DNA from: Kaistella flava (ex Peng et al. 2021)
GTDB taxonomy: Bacteria > Bacteroidota > Bacteroidia > Flavobacteriales > Weeksellaceae
Assembly: GCF_015191005.1 (NCBI RefSeq)
Contig: NZ_CP040442.1
Location: forward strand, 496,001-560,000
Direction of reading: 5' to 3'
Length of the DNA stretch: 64,000 nt
Part shown: positions 1-8,739 of the stretch, in pieces
How positions within the stretch are numbered: the stretch's first letter is position 1
Layout: each line of letters opens with the position of its first letter
Position numbers and translations under genes: made by a program
The notes under the pieces: generated by a model
Seen by the model: the letters and a program-made list of their open reading frames with translations, nothing else
What the model was told of the DNA's origin: nothing
Database searches by the model: none

Positions 1-87
1 AATACAAAAACCAGTTTGATCAATCCATAAAATCATTTTTCACAAATTGATAATTACCTTTCCAATTTTTTAGATAAGCCGAATAAA

Positions 88-277
88 CCCCAATTGTTCA
101 AATTCACCATTGACTATTCACCATTCACTATTGCTCATTACTAATTACTCATTGCGCATTAAATAAGGTCAAAAAAAGTCCCAATTGTCTAAATTCACCA
201 TTCACCATTCACCATTCACCATTCACCATTTCACCATTGCTCATTACTAATTACCCATTAACTTAAGACCAAAAAAA
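88..277. repeat. Tandem duplication of intergenic TTCACCATT-type repeat
   Basis: Two imperfect copies (about 88-177 and 179-277) each begin with cccaattgt, run through a TTCACCATT-rich block, then gctcattactaattac, and end in an A-run preceded by ggtc or gacc. The second copy carries five tandem TTCACCATTC-like 10-mers. Nothing coding is visible in bases 1-325. This is simple intergenic repeat DNA downstream of rplI; no unique spacers, so not CRISPR. Confidence 0.7.
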
Positions 278-309
278 ATCCGCTATCAACTAAATGATAA
301 CGGATTTTA
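271..309 (-). terminator. Terminator of the rpsF-rpsR-rplI operon
   Basis: Stem of AAAATCCG plus TATCA with a one-base internal mismatch, loop of six bases, and a run of eight T on the minus strand; it lies 17 bases past the rplI stop. Confidence 0.8.
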
Positions 310-325
310 AATATTTCAAAAACTC

Positions 326-853
326 TTATGCTTCTTCAGCTGGAGTTTCTTCTGTAGCAACTGCTTTTGGTTTCGCAACCGGTTTCGGAGCTTCTACCAC
401 TGGTGGAGCATCAGAAACGATTTCGAATTCGTAGCTGTATTCTACATCTCTGTGTAATCTGATTACTGCAGTAGATTTACCAGTTCTCTTAATATTGTTC
501 CCTGGAATCTTGATGTATTTTTTATCAACTTGTACCCCTACTTTAGATAATTCGTCAGATAGGTTTGCGTTGTTGATTGAACCAAACAATTTGTCACCTG
601 AACCAACTTTGGTTGCGATAGTGATTGTTGTTTTCTTCAATTGTTCTACTATTGCATTTGCAGCCGCAACCAATTTAGCTTCTATTTCTTTTCTAGCTTC
701 TAAAGTTTCTGCTAAAGCTGCTTTGTTTTTTGGGGTTGCCAAAAGAGCAATACCTTGTGGTAACAAGAAGTTTCTTGCATAACCTGGTTTTACACTTACT
801 GTATCAAACTCTAAACCTAAGTTTTCTACGTCTTTTTTTAGGATAATGTCCAT
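326..853 (-). CDS. rplI: 50S ribosomal protein L9
   Basis: Structural protein of the large ribosomal subunit, binding 23S rRNA. The 175-aa product opens with the L9 signature (MDIILKKDVENLG, then VKPGYARNFLLPQGIA), has the long connecting helix at about 40-75 and the C-terminal globular domain to about 148. It is some 25 residues longer than the usual 150, because of an Ala/Pro/Lys/Glu-rich tail (PPVVEAPKPVAKPKA and onward) that is low-complexity and probably disordered. Third gene of the rpsF-rpsR-rplI operon, 144 bases after rpsR, followed at once by a terminator. Confidence 0.97.
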   Translation of the reverse strand: MDIILKKDVENLGLEFDTVSVKPGYARNFLLPQGIALLATPKNKAALAETLEARKEIEAKLVAAANAIVEQLKKTTITIATKVGSGDKLFGSINNANLSDELSKVGVQVDKKYIKIPGNNIKRTGKSTAVIRLHRDVEYSYEFEIVSDAPPVVEAPKPVAKPKAVATEETPAEEA

Positions 854-997
854 TGTTGTTGTCCGTTTTTAATTTTAAATAAAAGAGTTATTTTCTTTTA
901 TCAAAAAATCGTTAGAATTAATTTATAAATCAGCAACAAAAGTTTTAAAAAAGAAACTTAATTAAATTTCTCTCTTTATTCTTTTATCTATTTTGTC

Positions 998-1300
998 TTA
1001 TTTCAAAAGATCCGCAACATAAGGCATCATCGCCAAGTGTCTTGCTCTTTTGATCGCTGCAGATACTTTTCTTTGGTATTTCAAAGAAGTTCCTGTATAT
1101 CTTCTTGGTAAAATTTTACCTTGTTCGTTAACGAACTGAAGAAGGAAATCTGCATCTTTATAATCTACATGCTTAATACCGAATTTTTTGAATCTACAGT
1201 ATTTTTTGTCAGATTTTGTATTGATGTCTAGTGGAGTTAAAAATCTTACTTCAGATTCTCCGCCTGCTGAGGCTTGTTTAGCCATATCATCTATTGCCAT
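998..1300 (-). CDS. rpsR: 30S ribosomal protein S18
   Basis: Small-subunit protein that pairs with S6 on 16S rRNA. The conserved block begins at YCRFKKFG, then [12 protein letters not shown], and [12 protein letters not shown], which is diagnostic of S18. An N-terminal extension of about 30 residues ([17 protein letters not shown]) makes the protein 100 aa rather than about 75; I recall the same extension in related flavobacteria, which is why the first ATG is kept. It lies 26 bases after rpsF, in the same operon. Confidence 0.97.
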   Translation of the reverse strand: MAIDDMAKQASAGGESEVRFLTPLDINTKSDKKYCRFKKFGIKHVDYKDADFLLQFVNEQGKILPRRYTGTSLKYQRKVSAAIKRARHLAMMPYVADLLK

Positions 1301-1326
1301 GTCTTTTTCTTTTTTAAGGGTTAAAA

Positions 1327-1668
1327 TTAAACTTTCGCAGTTTTCACTTTCGTTCTTCTTGTTACTGCATACTCGATCGCGTGTTTGTCAAGTTTTGTAG
1401 TAAGGTAACGAAGTACTCTTTCGTCACGTTTGAACGCAAGTTCTAAGTCTGCTACTACAGTTCCTTCACCTTTGAATTCGATCAAAGTGTAGAATCCATT
1501 CTTTTTCAATTGAATTGGATAAGCTAATTTTTTCAGTCCCCATTTTTCTTTGGCAACGATTTCGCAATTGTGTGAAGCCAATAGGTCTTCAAATTTTTTC
1601 ACTGCTTCCTCCACCTGAGCATCAGATAGAACGGGAGTTAAAATGAAAACAGTTTCGTAATTGTTCAT
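1327..1668 (-). CDS. rpsF: 30S ribosomal protein S6
   Basis: Small-subunit protein that binds S18. The 113-aa sequence has the S6 pattern: [11 protein letters not shown] at the start, [11 protein letters not shown] with [11 protein letters not shown] in the middle, and [13 protein letters not shown] near the end. First gene of the rpsF-rpsR-rplI operon, which here lacks the ssb or priB gene found between S6 and S18 in many other bacteria. A consensus flavobacterial promoter lies 35-68 bases upstream of its ATG. Confidence 0.97.
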   Translation of the reverse strand: MNNYETVFILTPVLSDAQVEEAVKKFEDLLASHNCEIVAKEKWGLKKLAYPIQLKKNGFYTLIEFKGEGTVVADLELAFKRDERVLRYLTTKLDKHAIEYAVTRRTKVKTAKV

Positions 1669-1702
1669 AATGTTAATTAATTTTGTTAATTATTTCGAGG
1701 TG

Positions 1703-1733
1703 CAAAAATATAACTTCTTTTTCTAACATGCAA
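1703..1733 (-). promoter_or_regulatory. Promoter of the rpsF operon
   Basis: On the minus strand TTG and TATTTTTG are separated by 20 bases, matching the Bacteroidetes -33/-7 pattern (TTG, about 19 nt, TAnnTTTG). It leaves a short 5' leader before rpsF. Confidence 0.65.
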
Positions 1734-1739
1734 CAAAAT

Positions 1740-2031
1740 GAACTTATTAAAGCAATTTTTTGTAACATAAAAGATAATTAATGGGTTTGGCGAAAAAGTA
1801 GGAGTATTTTTTTTCTGGTAAAGTTTTGCATTAAGTGTTCATCGGTAATTATAAGCATCCGCCAAAATCAATTTCAATTATTTTTAATGAGTAGATATAT
1901 GAACTTCTTCAATCGATTCATAAGTCTTTACTTTTGACCTAAAGTTCAATTATAAAACTAAATTTGAATTGAGCACGGTCCCGCTATATTAAAAAAACGC
2001 CTCTAGCGTTCGGACGTCATTTTCTTCAGGT
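1740..2031. repeat. Gene-free gap with a degenerate intergenic element copy
   Basis: No reading frame is convincing between the rpsF promoter and the 184-aa membrane gene. Bases 1971-2020, read on the minus strand, carry gacgtcc, a short gaacgc..gcgttt hairpin, then atatagcgggaccg; this resembles the arms of the intergenic element family seen at 2955, 8512, 33991, 44391, 47858 and 52027, so it may be a decayed seventh copy. The rest is AT-rich and shows nothing recognisable. Confidence 0.4.
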
Positions 2032-2586
2032 TTAGTCTTTTCTAATAGCCTTAAAAAGTCGTAGAAATATTGGTCCAACAAATTTATATAATATGAAAGA
2101 TACTAATGTTAAAATTGAGCCGACAAGAATTGGAAGCACTGTGCCGAAAGTAAATGTCATGCTGAGGACGAATCCGAGAAGACATTCTGCACGAAAAATT
2201 GGAAAGAAAAGAGCAAGTGGAAAAAGGCTTAAAACCATGTAACCTGTTACTGGCGAGTCAAAGGTAAAGAAGGTAGAAAGTAGAGCTCCAAATAATAAAG
2301 AACAAATGAATCTATAAAATATATTTTTTTGATAGTTTGGCTTTTCAGAATTTTCTTCATTGTGGCAGCTAATTCTATTCTGAATTTGCCGCAAAAGAAA
2401 CCATGTTAAAAGTGGAAGCAAAATTCCTCCCCACCAATTAGAGATTTCGGGTAAGTCCTTATTTGCCAAAATGTGGTGGCTTTTTACACCTCCGTGATAA
2501 TAACTCCAGGCTAAGAGTGTCCAAATGGCAAATGTTATTATTCCTGTAAAATAGATTCGTGTCTTAAAAAATACTTTTTCTTCCAT
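2032..2586 (-). CDS. Hypothetical multi-pass membrane protein
   Basis: I do not recognise this 184-aa protein. Hydrophobic segments lie at about 10-30, 50-66, 90-106, 113-130 and 137-165, consistent with five or so transmembrane helices. A polar loop (about 67-88) contains Asn, Glu and Lys. The ends are charged: MEEKVFFKTR at the start and FKAIRKD at the stop. It stands alone on the minus strand with gaps over 350 bases on both sides. Base composition is like its neighbours. Function unknown; the frame is long, clean and begins with ATG, so a real gene is likely. Confidence 0.65.
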   Translation of the reverse strand: MEEKVFFKTRIYFTGIITFAIWTLLAWSYYHGGVKSHHILANKDLPEISNWWGGILLPLLTWFLLRQIQNRISCHNEENSEKPNYQKNIFYRFICSLLFGALLSTFFTFDSPVTGYMVLSLFPLALFFPIFRAECLLGFVLSMTFTFGTVLPILVGSILTLVSFILYKFVGPIFLRLFKAIRKD

Positions 2587-2954
2587 TGTATTTAATCTTT
2601 GAATAAGTTTATCACATAATTTGAACGTGAACGTTTGGACATTTCTGTTGGCGGGGACTTTTTATAAATATAAAAAAATTAAATATTAGCAAAAATCTTT
2701 ACAATAGGAATTTCCGACCCATTAATATAAGTGTCTTGTTGAGCTAAACTTCCGGTAGCTTTCCCTCAAGCTGTTTTACTAACTTTGTTTTTATTCAACC
2801 AAAATAAAATCTTTAAAATGCCTGCAAAAAAAATTCCCGAGGGTTTAAGAACGAACAAAATTTTGAATAACGCTTGCAACGAAGTTAATGGTTTTTGGAC
2901 GAGATGTAATGCTTTGAGAGAAATTTTTCGAATAAAAAAACTGCTTGAACTTTT
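2587..2954. other. Gene-free gap; doubtful ORF with a promoter-like box
   Basis: No well supported gene. TAACTTTG at 2780-2787 matches a -7 box and an ATG at 2818 opens an 88-codon frame, but the second half of that frame runs through the intergenic element at 2955-3022 and the opposite strand is also open. I treat it as noncoding or remnant DNA. Confidence 0.4.
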
Positions 2955-3022
2955 AGCCCCGGTTGTAACGGCATCCTTTTTTGAGGAGACACGACGAGAA
3001 AAAGATATAGTGGAAAACGGGT
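2955..3022 (+). repeat. Intergenic element, copy A
   Basis: Left arm agccccggttgtaacggcatcc, right arm gatatagtggaaaacggg, with a 27-base core (ttttttgaggag..gacgagaaaaa). The core is nearly the same as that of copy E at 47858-47950. Conserved arms with variable cores recur in at least five other gaps of the window. Confidence 0.7.
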
Positions 3023-3059
3023 CGGATAGTAGAAAAAGCAAGGGTCTTAATGCTCCTGA

Positions 3060-4403
3060 TTATTCCCTTAATTCATGGAGATAAGATTCTTTTAGTTCGT
3101 CATATAAAGAGTGACGGCTGACCAGAACTGAGATTAGTGACGAAACCATGCCGGCAAGCATTAGGTAAAAAATTAAACTGTGTCGGTCGGTCATTTCTAA
3201 AACGATAATTGAAGAGGTGAAAGGTGCGCGTGTAATTCCTGTTAAGAAGGCAACCATTCCTGCTAGAATTACGACGTTGGTTTCGTGTGGTGTTAAATTA
3301 ATCCAGCCTGCGATAACCGAACCCATACTTGCTCCCGCCGCTAGTGCTGGAGCGAAAATTCCGCCCGCGCCACCAGAAGTAAAGGAAAGTGCAGGACCAA
3401 TCATTCTGAATAATGGCATATACCACGCTTCATTTTTATCGTCGGTGAAAAGTACTCTCTGCATAATTCCTTTCCCTGAACCCAAAATTTCATGGTTGAT
3501 GAAATAAGCCAAAGTAGCAATCACTAAAGCAGAAATGACTAGAAAGATAATATTAGAACGGTCGGTTTTTAAGCGTTTTTTCCAGTTGTTGATGCTGAGC
3601 ATAATTCGCGATAATTGACTGGCGAAAATTCCGGAAACGGCAGAAACCAAAATCACCGGAAATATGATCATCATGCCGATGTCGCTTGTTTTTGGATAGC
3701 CCAAGTATAAATAGGAACCGGCAAAAGTTTGCGCAGTTAGACCGGCAATAATCACTGCGGTGAATAAGGCAGTTTTAAAATAATTGATATGCGTTTTTGA
3801 AAGTTCTTCGACGGCAAAAACAATTCCACCCAACGGCGTATTGAAGGCTGCAGAAAGTCCGGCTGCTGCACCGGTCATAATCATGTTTTTCTTGGATATT
3901 TTTGGCCACCATTCTGGCAAGTATTCATTTACTTTTCGAAATACAGATCCTGCCACTTGTATGGTTGGACCTTCTCGACCAATGGCACCTCCACCAATGA
4001 CTAAAATAATTGAGGAAAGAACTTTGAAAAAAATAATTTTGATACTGAGTAAACGGGAAATTTTATAATGTTCTTTGGGATTGGCTAATTCTACGGCAGC
4101 CATTACTTGAGGGATTCCACTTCCTTTGGCATAAGGTGCGAATTTTGTAACCAACCACCAGGACAATACAAAAGCAACGGGAGCCACGATGAAGATGAGC
4201 CAACTGTGCCAGTTCATCATCGCGTGCATCAAATTTTCTCCCCATTGAAAGAGTTGAGCGTACATTACGGCGAAGATTCCTGTGATAAAAGATCCAATCC
4301 AAAACGGGATGGCCTGTAACAAGTTATGCTTCAGTTTTTCGTTGTGAATGTTATCAAAAGATTTTTTGATGGAACGGCGAATTAGAATAAAAAGACTTCG
4401 CAT
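3060..4403 (-). CDS. ClC-family chloride/proton antiporter or channel
   Basis: Membrane protein moving Cl- across the inner membrane, probably in exchange for H+. The 447-aa form has the family signatures: GSGIP at 94-98, GREGP at 142-146 (Glu144 is the gating glutamate), FNTPLGG with a following Glu-Glu pair at about 199-200 (position of the internal proton glutamate in E. coli ClC), and GGIFAPALAAG further on. No CBS domains follow the membrane part. I prefer the ATG at 4403 (MRSLFILIRR); an in-frame ATG at 4499 would add 32 residues with no family counterpart. It is alone on its strand. The glutamate pair favours an antiporter over a channel. Confidence 0.9.
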   Translation of the reverse strand: MRSLFILIRRSIKKSFDNIHNEKLKHNLLQAIPFWIGSFITGIFAVMYAQLFQWGENLMHAMMNWHSWLIFIVAPVAFVLSWWLVTKFAPYAKGSGIPQVMAAVELANPKEHYKISRLLSIKIIFFKVLSSIILVIGGGAIGREGPTIQVAGSVFRKVNEYLPEWWPKISKKNMIMTGAAAGLSAAFNTPLGGIVFAVEELSKTHINYFKTALFTAVIIAGLTAQTFAGSYLYLGYPKTSDIGMMIIFPVILVSAVSGIFASQLSRIMLSINNWKKRLKTDRSNIIFLVISALVIATLAYFINHEILGSGKGIMQRVLFTDDKNEAWYMPLFRMIGPALSFTSGGAGGIFAPALAAGASMGSVIAGWINLTPHETNVVILAGMVAFLTGITRAPFTSSIIVLEMTDRHSLIFYLMLAGMVSSLISVLVSRHSLYDELKESYLHELRE

Positions 4404-4569
4404 TATGCAAAAATATAATTTTTTAACGGGTTTGGCTTTACTAATTAGGATAAATCTCTTAAAAAATAATTGAGTCAATAGAGTCACGGATTCACGCATT
4501 TACCCTTTTAAATCACCTAATTATTTTCACTAAAAAGAATACTATTGATGTATTCAAAAAATAGAGGTC

Positions 4570-4737
4570 ATGCAGGTACGAATTTCTTCTGTAAATAAAT
4601 TTTCTTTAATAAGAAAGCAAAGGGTTTATATTAAATTATTTAAAAAAAATATTGAATTGATGGTTGAAAAAAATGGAGGATTGCTCTGTTGTTTTTTAGG
4701 TAGAAATAAAAAATTAAAGAAATCGTTGTTTATTTAG
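4570..4737 (+). CDS. Possible small basic protein, 55 aa
   Basis: Open frame from ATG to TAG within the 395-base gap between the ClC gene and the T9SS protein gene, on the strand opposite to both. It begins MQVRISSVNKFSLIRKQ and ends GRNKKLKKSLFI; rich in Lys/Arg with a Cys-Cys pair in GGLLCCFLG. No family is recognised and no consensus promoter box was found just upstream. In AT-rich DNA a 55-codon frame can arise by chance, so this is only a candidate. The rest of the gap shows nothing. Confidence 0.2.
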   Translation: MQVRISSVNKFSLIRKQRVYIKLFKKNIELMVEKNGGLLCCFLGRNKKLKKSLFI

Positions 4738-4748
4738 TTTTGGTCATT

Positions 4749-4777
4749 AAAAAAGGCCTGCAAAATTGCAGACCTTC
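4749..4777 (-). terminator. Terminator after the T9SS protein gene
   Basis: Ten-base stem AAGGTCTGCA / TGCAGGCCTT with one G-T wobble, a 4-base loop and a T-run on the minus strand, 23 bases past the stop. Confidence 0.85.
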
Positions 4778-4799
4778 ATTTTATTGAAATTAATCGGGA

Positions 4800-6431
4800 T
4801 TATTTTTTAACAATTTTCACTGATTGAATTCCTTGTTCAGTTTGAATATTAACAACATAAACTCCTGGAGTTAATTTGCTAAGATCTACTTGATTTTTTA
4901 CTGAATTTAAAGTGTGAGAAGAAACTACTTTTCCTGAAACGTCAAATACTTGCACATTGCTTACTTTGGAAGCAGCTTCGATATTCAAGACGTCAACCAC
5001 TGGGTTAGGGAAAACTTTCACTTGAGATTTACTTGTGTTTGCAACAGCTAAAGTCCCAATGTTTAAGGTGTAATCTTCTACTTGACCATAAGATGAAGTT
5101 CCGCATGGCGTAGTATTTCCACCCAAAGAAGAATCATGCATTCTAACTCTCATTCTGGTTAGTCCAGTAGTAGCACTAGCAGGAATGGTGATAGAGCCTG
5201 TCCAAGGTGCTTTACCAGTTACCGTGAAAACTTGCTCACCTGCATCGGTGAAATCTTTATCATTGTTCAGATCAATCCAAACAATAAGTTGATCAGAAGC
5301 GTAAGATGTTCCAGTAAAATTAGCGGTGAAAGTATAAGTCGATCCTGCGGTAACATTTCCAACTACAGATGTGAAGTCTTCATATCCAGCAGTTGAAGTA
5401 GAATTATTATTAATGTCTGCAAAAGTAACGTTACTTATTTTTTCAAAACTAGTAGAGGTAGCGCCCGCTGTACAGTAAGTAGGATCAGCTGTCGTAAATG
5501 AAAAAGTACTACATCCTGTGGCAGATCCAATGGTGTTTTTAGGAACAATTTTCCAATAGTAAGTTGAGGATCCATCTAGGTTAGTCGCAGTATAACTTGT
5601 ACCAGAAGTATTGGTAGCCAAAGTTGTTGGATTCATATTTTTATCTAAATACACATCATAAGAATCTGGTGTGCTACCGGTAGTAGGAGCAGACCAAGTT
5701 AATGTTTGAGAAAGATAAGCGAGATTGGTCGCACCGTTGGCAGGTAAATTTAAGGTCGCACAATTAGGCGCTGCTGTTGGAAGTGCAGCAGTAACGATTT
5801 TGAAATCATCAACTGCAAATCCAAACTGATCCTGTGATGTACATTGGATAGCTACATAAACTTGTTGTCCTGCGTAGGCATTTAAGTTAAACGTATACTC
5901 ATGCCAAGCGGCGTCAGAAGGCGTAACTGTAACCGGTGAAATTGCTGTAAAGTCTGCAATTGCAGTTCCCGTAGTAGAAACTAAAACTTTGAATTTTTCA
6001 GCACCGTAAGAGGCATCGCAGCCTTTACCCCAAAAAGTTAATTTTGCTCCTTCACCTGCTGTTAATTGTACTTGAGGAGAGATTAACCAGTCATTGTTCC
6101 AGGGAGCCGATTCTGCTGCAAAACAAACCATCATTTTCGATCCCGTTCTGGCGGTCCAGTTAGATGTTGGTGTAGGATTCAGTGGTGGCGTCGTAGTGGT
6201 AGAGTTAAAAACTTGGAAAGATTTTGCTACCATCGTATTAGGAAATGTAATTCCATTAAAACCATAGGTAGGCAGTAAATCAACATCTGTGAGCGTCCAG
6301 CTCCCAACATTAGCGATTGCAAAATCAGTGTACGTTTCAAAACTGTCTTCGAAAAGAACTGTTTGAGCTTTCATTGCATCGGAAGCAAATAGGGCGGCCG
6401 TTGCTAATAACGAAAATAGAATTTTTTTCAT
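4800..6431 (-). CDS. Secreted T9SS protein with choice-of-anchor J, FnIII and GEVED domains
   Basis: The 543-aa product has a signal peptide (MKKILFSLLATAALFASDAMKAQ), a choice-of-anchor J-like beta domain (about 25-215, with FEDSFE and WNNDWLISP), a fibronectin type III repeat (about 222-313), a GEVED-type domain (about 330-455, DLNNDKDFTDAGEQ) and a C-terminal type IX sorting domain (about 465-543, FPNPVVDVLNIE to VKIVKK). It is therefore exported and anchored or released at the outer membrane by T9SS. The domains are adhesive or structural; no catalytic module is seen. It starts 16 bases after the deacetylase-like gene, probably on one transcript. Confidence 0.9.
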   Translation of the reverse strand: MKKILFSLLATAALFASDAMKAQTVLFEDSFETYTDFAIANVGSWTLTDVDLLPTYGFNGITFPNTMVAKSFQVFNSTTTTPPLNPTPTSNWTARTGSKMMVCFAAESAPWNNDWLISPQVQLTAGEGAKLTFWGKGCDASYGAEKFKVLVSTTGTAIADFTAISPVTVTPSDAAWHEYTFNLNAYAGQQVYVAIQCTSQDQFGFAVDDFKIVTAALPTAAPNCATLNLPANGATNLAYLSQTLTWSAPTTGSTPDSYDVYLDKNMNPTTLATNTSGTSYTATNLDGSSTYYWKIVPKNTIGSATGCSTFSFTTADPTYCTAGATSTSFEKISNVTFADINNNSTSTAGYEDFTSVVGNVTAGSTYTFTANFTGTSYASDQLIVWIDLNNDKDFTDAGEQVFTVTGKAPWTGSITIPASATTGLTRMRVRMHDSSLGGNTTPCGTSSYGQVEDYTLNIGTLAVANTSKSQVKVFPNPVVDVLNIEAASKVSNVQVFDVSGKVVSSHTLNSVKNQVDLSKLTPGVYVVNIQTEQGIQSVKIVKK

Positions 6432-6447
6432 AATAATATAGTTTTGG

Positions 6448-7056
6448 TTAAAACTGCCAGGAGTTTAAATAAACCAAAACAAATTCATCTTTTTTAATGG
6501 TTTCAATCACCATGCTTTCATAATAAGACAGAGGAATTATTTGGAAGATAAAATCATTAAAAGGAATCTGTGCATATCTAGAAATACTTTCGTGTAAAAT
6601 ACTCAGTCCATTCTTTTCGGTGAAAGACGCTTTTCTTTCAAATCTTTTAAAAGGAAAAATCAAAGCCGTATCTTCATTTAGAGAAACATAAGTGAAGCGT
6701 AAATTATGAAGTTCGCTTAAATCAAAGGCATTTTCTATCATCCGAATTCCACTAATTTGTTTGCCAATCAAATCTTCCGTGTTTTTCTTAACCATTTCCA
6801 GTTCCTCTAAAGTAGAATCGATATTATAGAAAGAGATCTCGTGACCTTCATTAATTATCTTTTTAATTAATTTTTCCAAATGAGCCAGGAGTGAAATTTC
6901 AATAAAAAAAGTTGCTCGCATTTCATTACTTTCCAGACTTCTCAAAATCGCTTTCGTATTCTGGATCGTTATTTCTAAAAGTTCATCACTGCTCATACTT
7001 CCAACATTTTTAAATGCCCGATCAGGATTAATAATATTAAAAGTCAATAAAATCAT
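6448..7056 (-). CDS. Degenerate polysaccharide-deacetylase-like protein (NodB fold, metal ligands lost)
   Basis: The sequence follows the layout of NodB/DUF3473-type deacetylases: MILLTFN at the start (the family has LTFDVED), MRATFFIE at 46-53, GHEIS at 71-75, IGKQISGIRM, and near the end FVLVYLNSWQF where the family has FYLHPWE. The family metal ligands are not there: the Asp of the first motif is Asn7, and the HxxxH that normally follows GHEIxS is replaced by FYNID. It is probably inactive as a deacetylase. An in-frame ATG at 7209 would add 51 residues; the start at 7056 matches the family start. Gene lies directly upstream of the T9SS protein. Confidence 0.6.
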   Translation of the reverse strand: MILLTFNIINPDRAFKNVGSMSSDELLEITIQNTKAILRSLESNEMRATFFIEISLLAHLEKLIKKIINEGHEISFYNIDSTLEELEMVKKNTEDLIGKQISGIRMIENAFDLSELHNLRFTYVSLNEDTALIFPFKRFERKASFTEKNGLSILHESISRYAQIPFNDFIFQIIPLSYYESMVIETIKKDEFVLVYLNSWQF

Positions 7057-7249
7057 TTCGTTAAAGAATGCTTTGGTGAAAGTATAAAAAAAATCTGCAA
7101 AATCATCAGGAGAAATTCCTTCGACATTGCAGATTGTTATTGATATAGAAGTGACTTTAAATTTTTTAATCACAAAGACAAAAAAGATGAATGCTTTTAT
7201 GTCATTCAAAAGTTCAAAAAAGAAGTTATATCGTTTAAATTAGACAAAA

Positions 7250-7375
7250 ATTCTTAACGCTCTTAATTTTAAAAATCTATTGATTTTTCTTAATAAATCA
7301 ATCCAAAACTTAAAGTATTTGAGGCTAACAATAAAAAAAATCTTAATCTCCTTAATTCCTTAATGGTGAAAAATA
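7250..7375. repeat. Intergenic repeat (cttaattccttaatgg type), first site
   Basis: The 403-base gap between the deacetylase-like gene and the threonine dehydrogenase gene holds ctattgatttttctt at about 7277 and cttaattccttaatggt at about 7350. Both segments recur close together at about 8807-8845 on the far side of the dehydrogenase gene. No reading frame is credible in the gap. Confidence 0.5.
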
Positions 7376-7459
7376 TTAGTTTCCCAAAAAATTATAAACG
7401 CGAATTTTTAAGAATTGTCTTTTACGATTAAAATTTAAATATAGCTCTTTTAGACCGTA

Positions 7460-8425
7460 CTAATTTTTCGCCAACTTTACTTTCAGATTATCCAACATAT
7501 CTTTCGTCATCTCCGTAATACCGTAATCATAAGAAAGTCCCCAATCTTTTTTCGCCACAGAATCATCAATCGAAGCCGGCCAAGAATCCGCAATCTCCTG
7601 ACGGAAATCCGGTTTGTAATCAATCGTAAAATCAGGCATTTCTTTCTTGATTTCTTCCGCCAGTTCTTTTGGAGTAAAAGACATTCCACCCAAATTATAA
7701 GCAGTATGAACAGAAAGGTTTTCTTTCGGAGCAGCCATCAAATCAAGCGTTGCTTTAATCGCATCACTCATATAGAGCATCGGCATTCCCGTATTTTCAG
7801 AAATAAAACTGGTATATTTTCCTTGTTCTACCGCTTCGTAAAAAATCTCTACCGCATAATCAGTCGTTCCGCCACCAGCAGGAGTTTTCCAGGAAATCAA
7901 ACCAGGATAACGAATACTTCTTACATCAACACCGAATTTAGTATTGTAATATTCACACCATTTTTCACCTGCCATTTTAGAAATCCCATAAACAGTTGTC
8001 GGATTCAAAACCACTTCCTGTCCCACATTTTCTTTCGGAATTCCAGTCCCAAAAACCGCGATAGAACTCGGCCAGAAAATTTTCTTAATCAGACCTTCTT
8101 TCGCCATTTCACAAAATTGAAGTAACGGTTCGATGTTCAGTTTCCAGGCAAAAAGCGGCTGTTTTTCTGACGTTCCAGATAGCAAAGAAGCCAAATGATA
8201 AACCGTCGTTATTTGATAATCTTTAATGACTTGTCGCACCAATTGCGTGTTGGTCACATCCATTCTTTCATAGAATCCGGCAGAAGTCAGATTTTTATCC
8301 CAACGGTCAAGTCCAGAAGCGACCACATTTTCAGCGCCATAAATTTCAACTAATCGATTGGTAAGTTCGGTACCGATTTGCCCAAGAGCTCCGGTGATAA
8401 GGATTTTTTCCGTTTGGGATTCCAT
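7460..8425 (-). CDS. tdh: L-threonine 3-dehydrogenase, SDR type
   Basis: Extended short-chain dehydrogenase of 321 aa. The Rossmann motif TGALGQIGTEL is at 11-21, and the catalytic YGISK is in the middle (TTVYGISKMAGE). The overall sequence matches the flavobacterial SDR-type threonine dehydrogenases rather than the zinc-dependent MDR enzymes; these oxidise L-threonine to 2-amino-3-ketobutyrate with NAD+. Alternative: another NAD-dependent epimerase. It is monocistronic, with repeat-bearing gaps on both sides. Confidence 0.82.
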   Translation of the reverse strand: MESQTEKILITGALGQIGTELTNRLVEIYGAENVVASGLDRWDKNLTSAGFYERMDVTNTQLVRQVIKDYQITTVYHLASLLSGTSEKQPLFAWKLNIEPLLQFCEMAKEGLIKKIFWPSSIAVFGTGIPKENVGQEVVLNPTTVYGISKMAGEKWCEYYNTKFGVDVRSIRYPGLISWKTPAGGGTTDYAVEIFYEAVEQGKYTSFISENTGMPMLYMSDAIKATLDLMAAPKENLSVHTAYNLGGMSFTPKELAEEIKKEMPDFTIDYKPDFRQEIADSWPASIDDSVAKKDWGLSYDYGITEMTKDMLDNLKVKLAKN

Positions 8426-8511
8426 TTATTAGATTTTTAGATTCACGCAAATTTAAGAAAATCGACTATCAAAAGAAATAGTATTCTTAAAATAATTTTT
8501 TGGGCGACTTT

Positions 8512-8600
8512 TATCCGTCTTCCACTCCCGCTTTTTTTCTTTTGCCCGCGCTGAAGTCCTTTAAAAAAGAAAAAAGAGCTCCGTTCAAGCCGGGTCGCAA
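8512..8600 (-). repeat. Intergenic element, copy B
   Basis: Read on the minus strand: gacccggcttgaacggagctc, a core of tttttctttt…aaaagaaaaa forming a long A/T stem, then gcgggagtggaagacggata. The arms match copy C. It is in the 648-base gap between the threonine dehydrogenase and ggt genes. Confidence 0.6.
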
Positions 8601-8739
8601 TTCAGGATTTCATAAGGAAAGACGTTTTTTTTATTGATCAAATATTCATTTAACCCGAAGAAATCTTATTCATAATGGAAAAATAATAAAACATAAATCG
8701 ATTATTAAATGCTTTACTTTCAATGCGTTAAAAAAATCA

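Noticed and set aside
179..235. Short tandem repeats resembling a CRISPR array
   Set aside because: The units are about 10 bases in direct tandem without unique spacers and there are no cas genes.
2766..3084. Overlapping frames of 91 and about 99 codons on opposite strands
   Set aside because: Both run across the intergenic element at 2955-3022; one needs a TTG start, or an ATG at 2818, and neither shows a family. Frames over such repeats are often called in error.
4404..4499. Longer start for the ClC protein
   Set aside because: The extra 32 residues have no family counterpart and the internal ATG at 4403 fits the family start.
7057..7209. 51-residue extension of the deacetylase-like protein
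   Set aside because: The family starts at the beta strand equivalent to MILLTFN; the upstream part is AT-rich and unlike a signal peptide followed by the domain.
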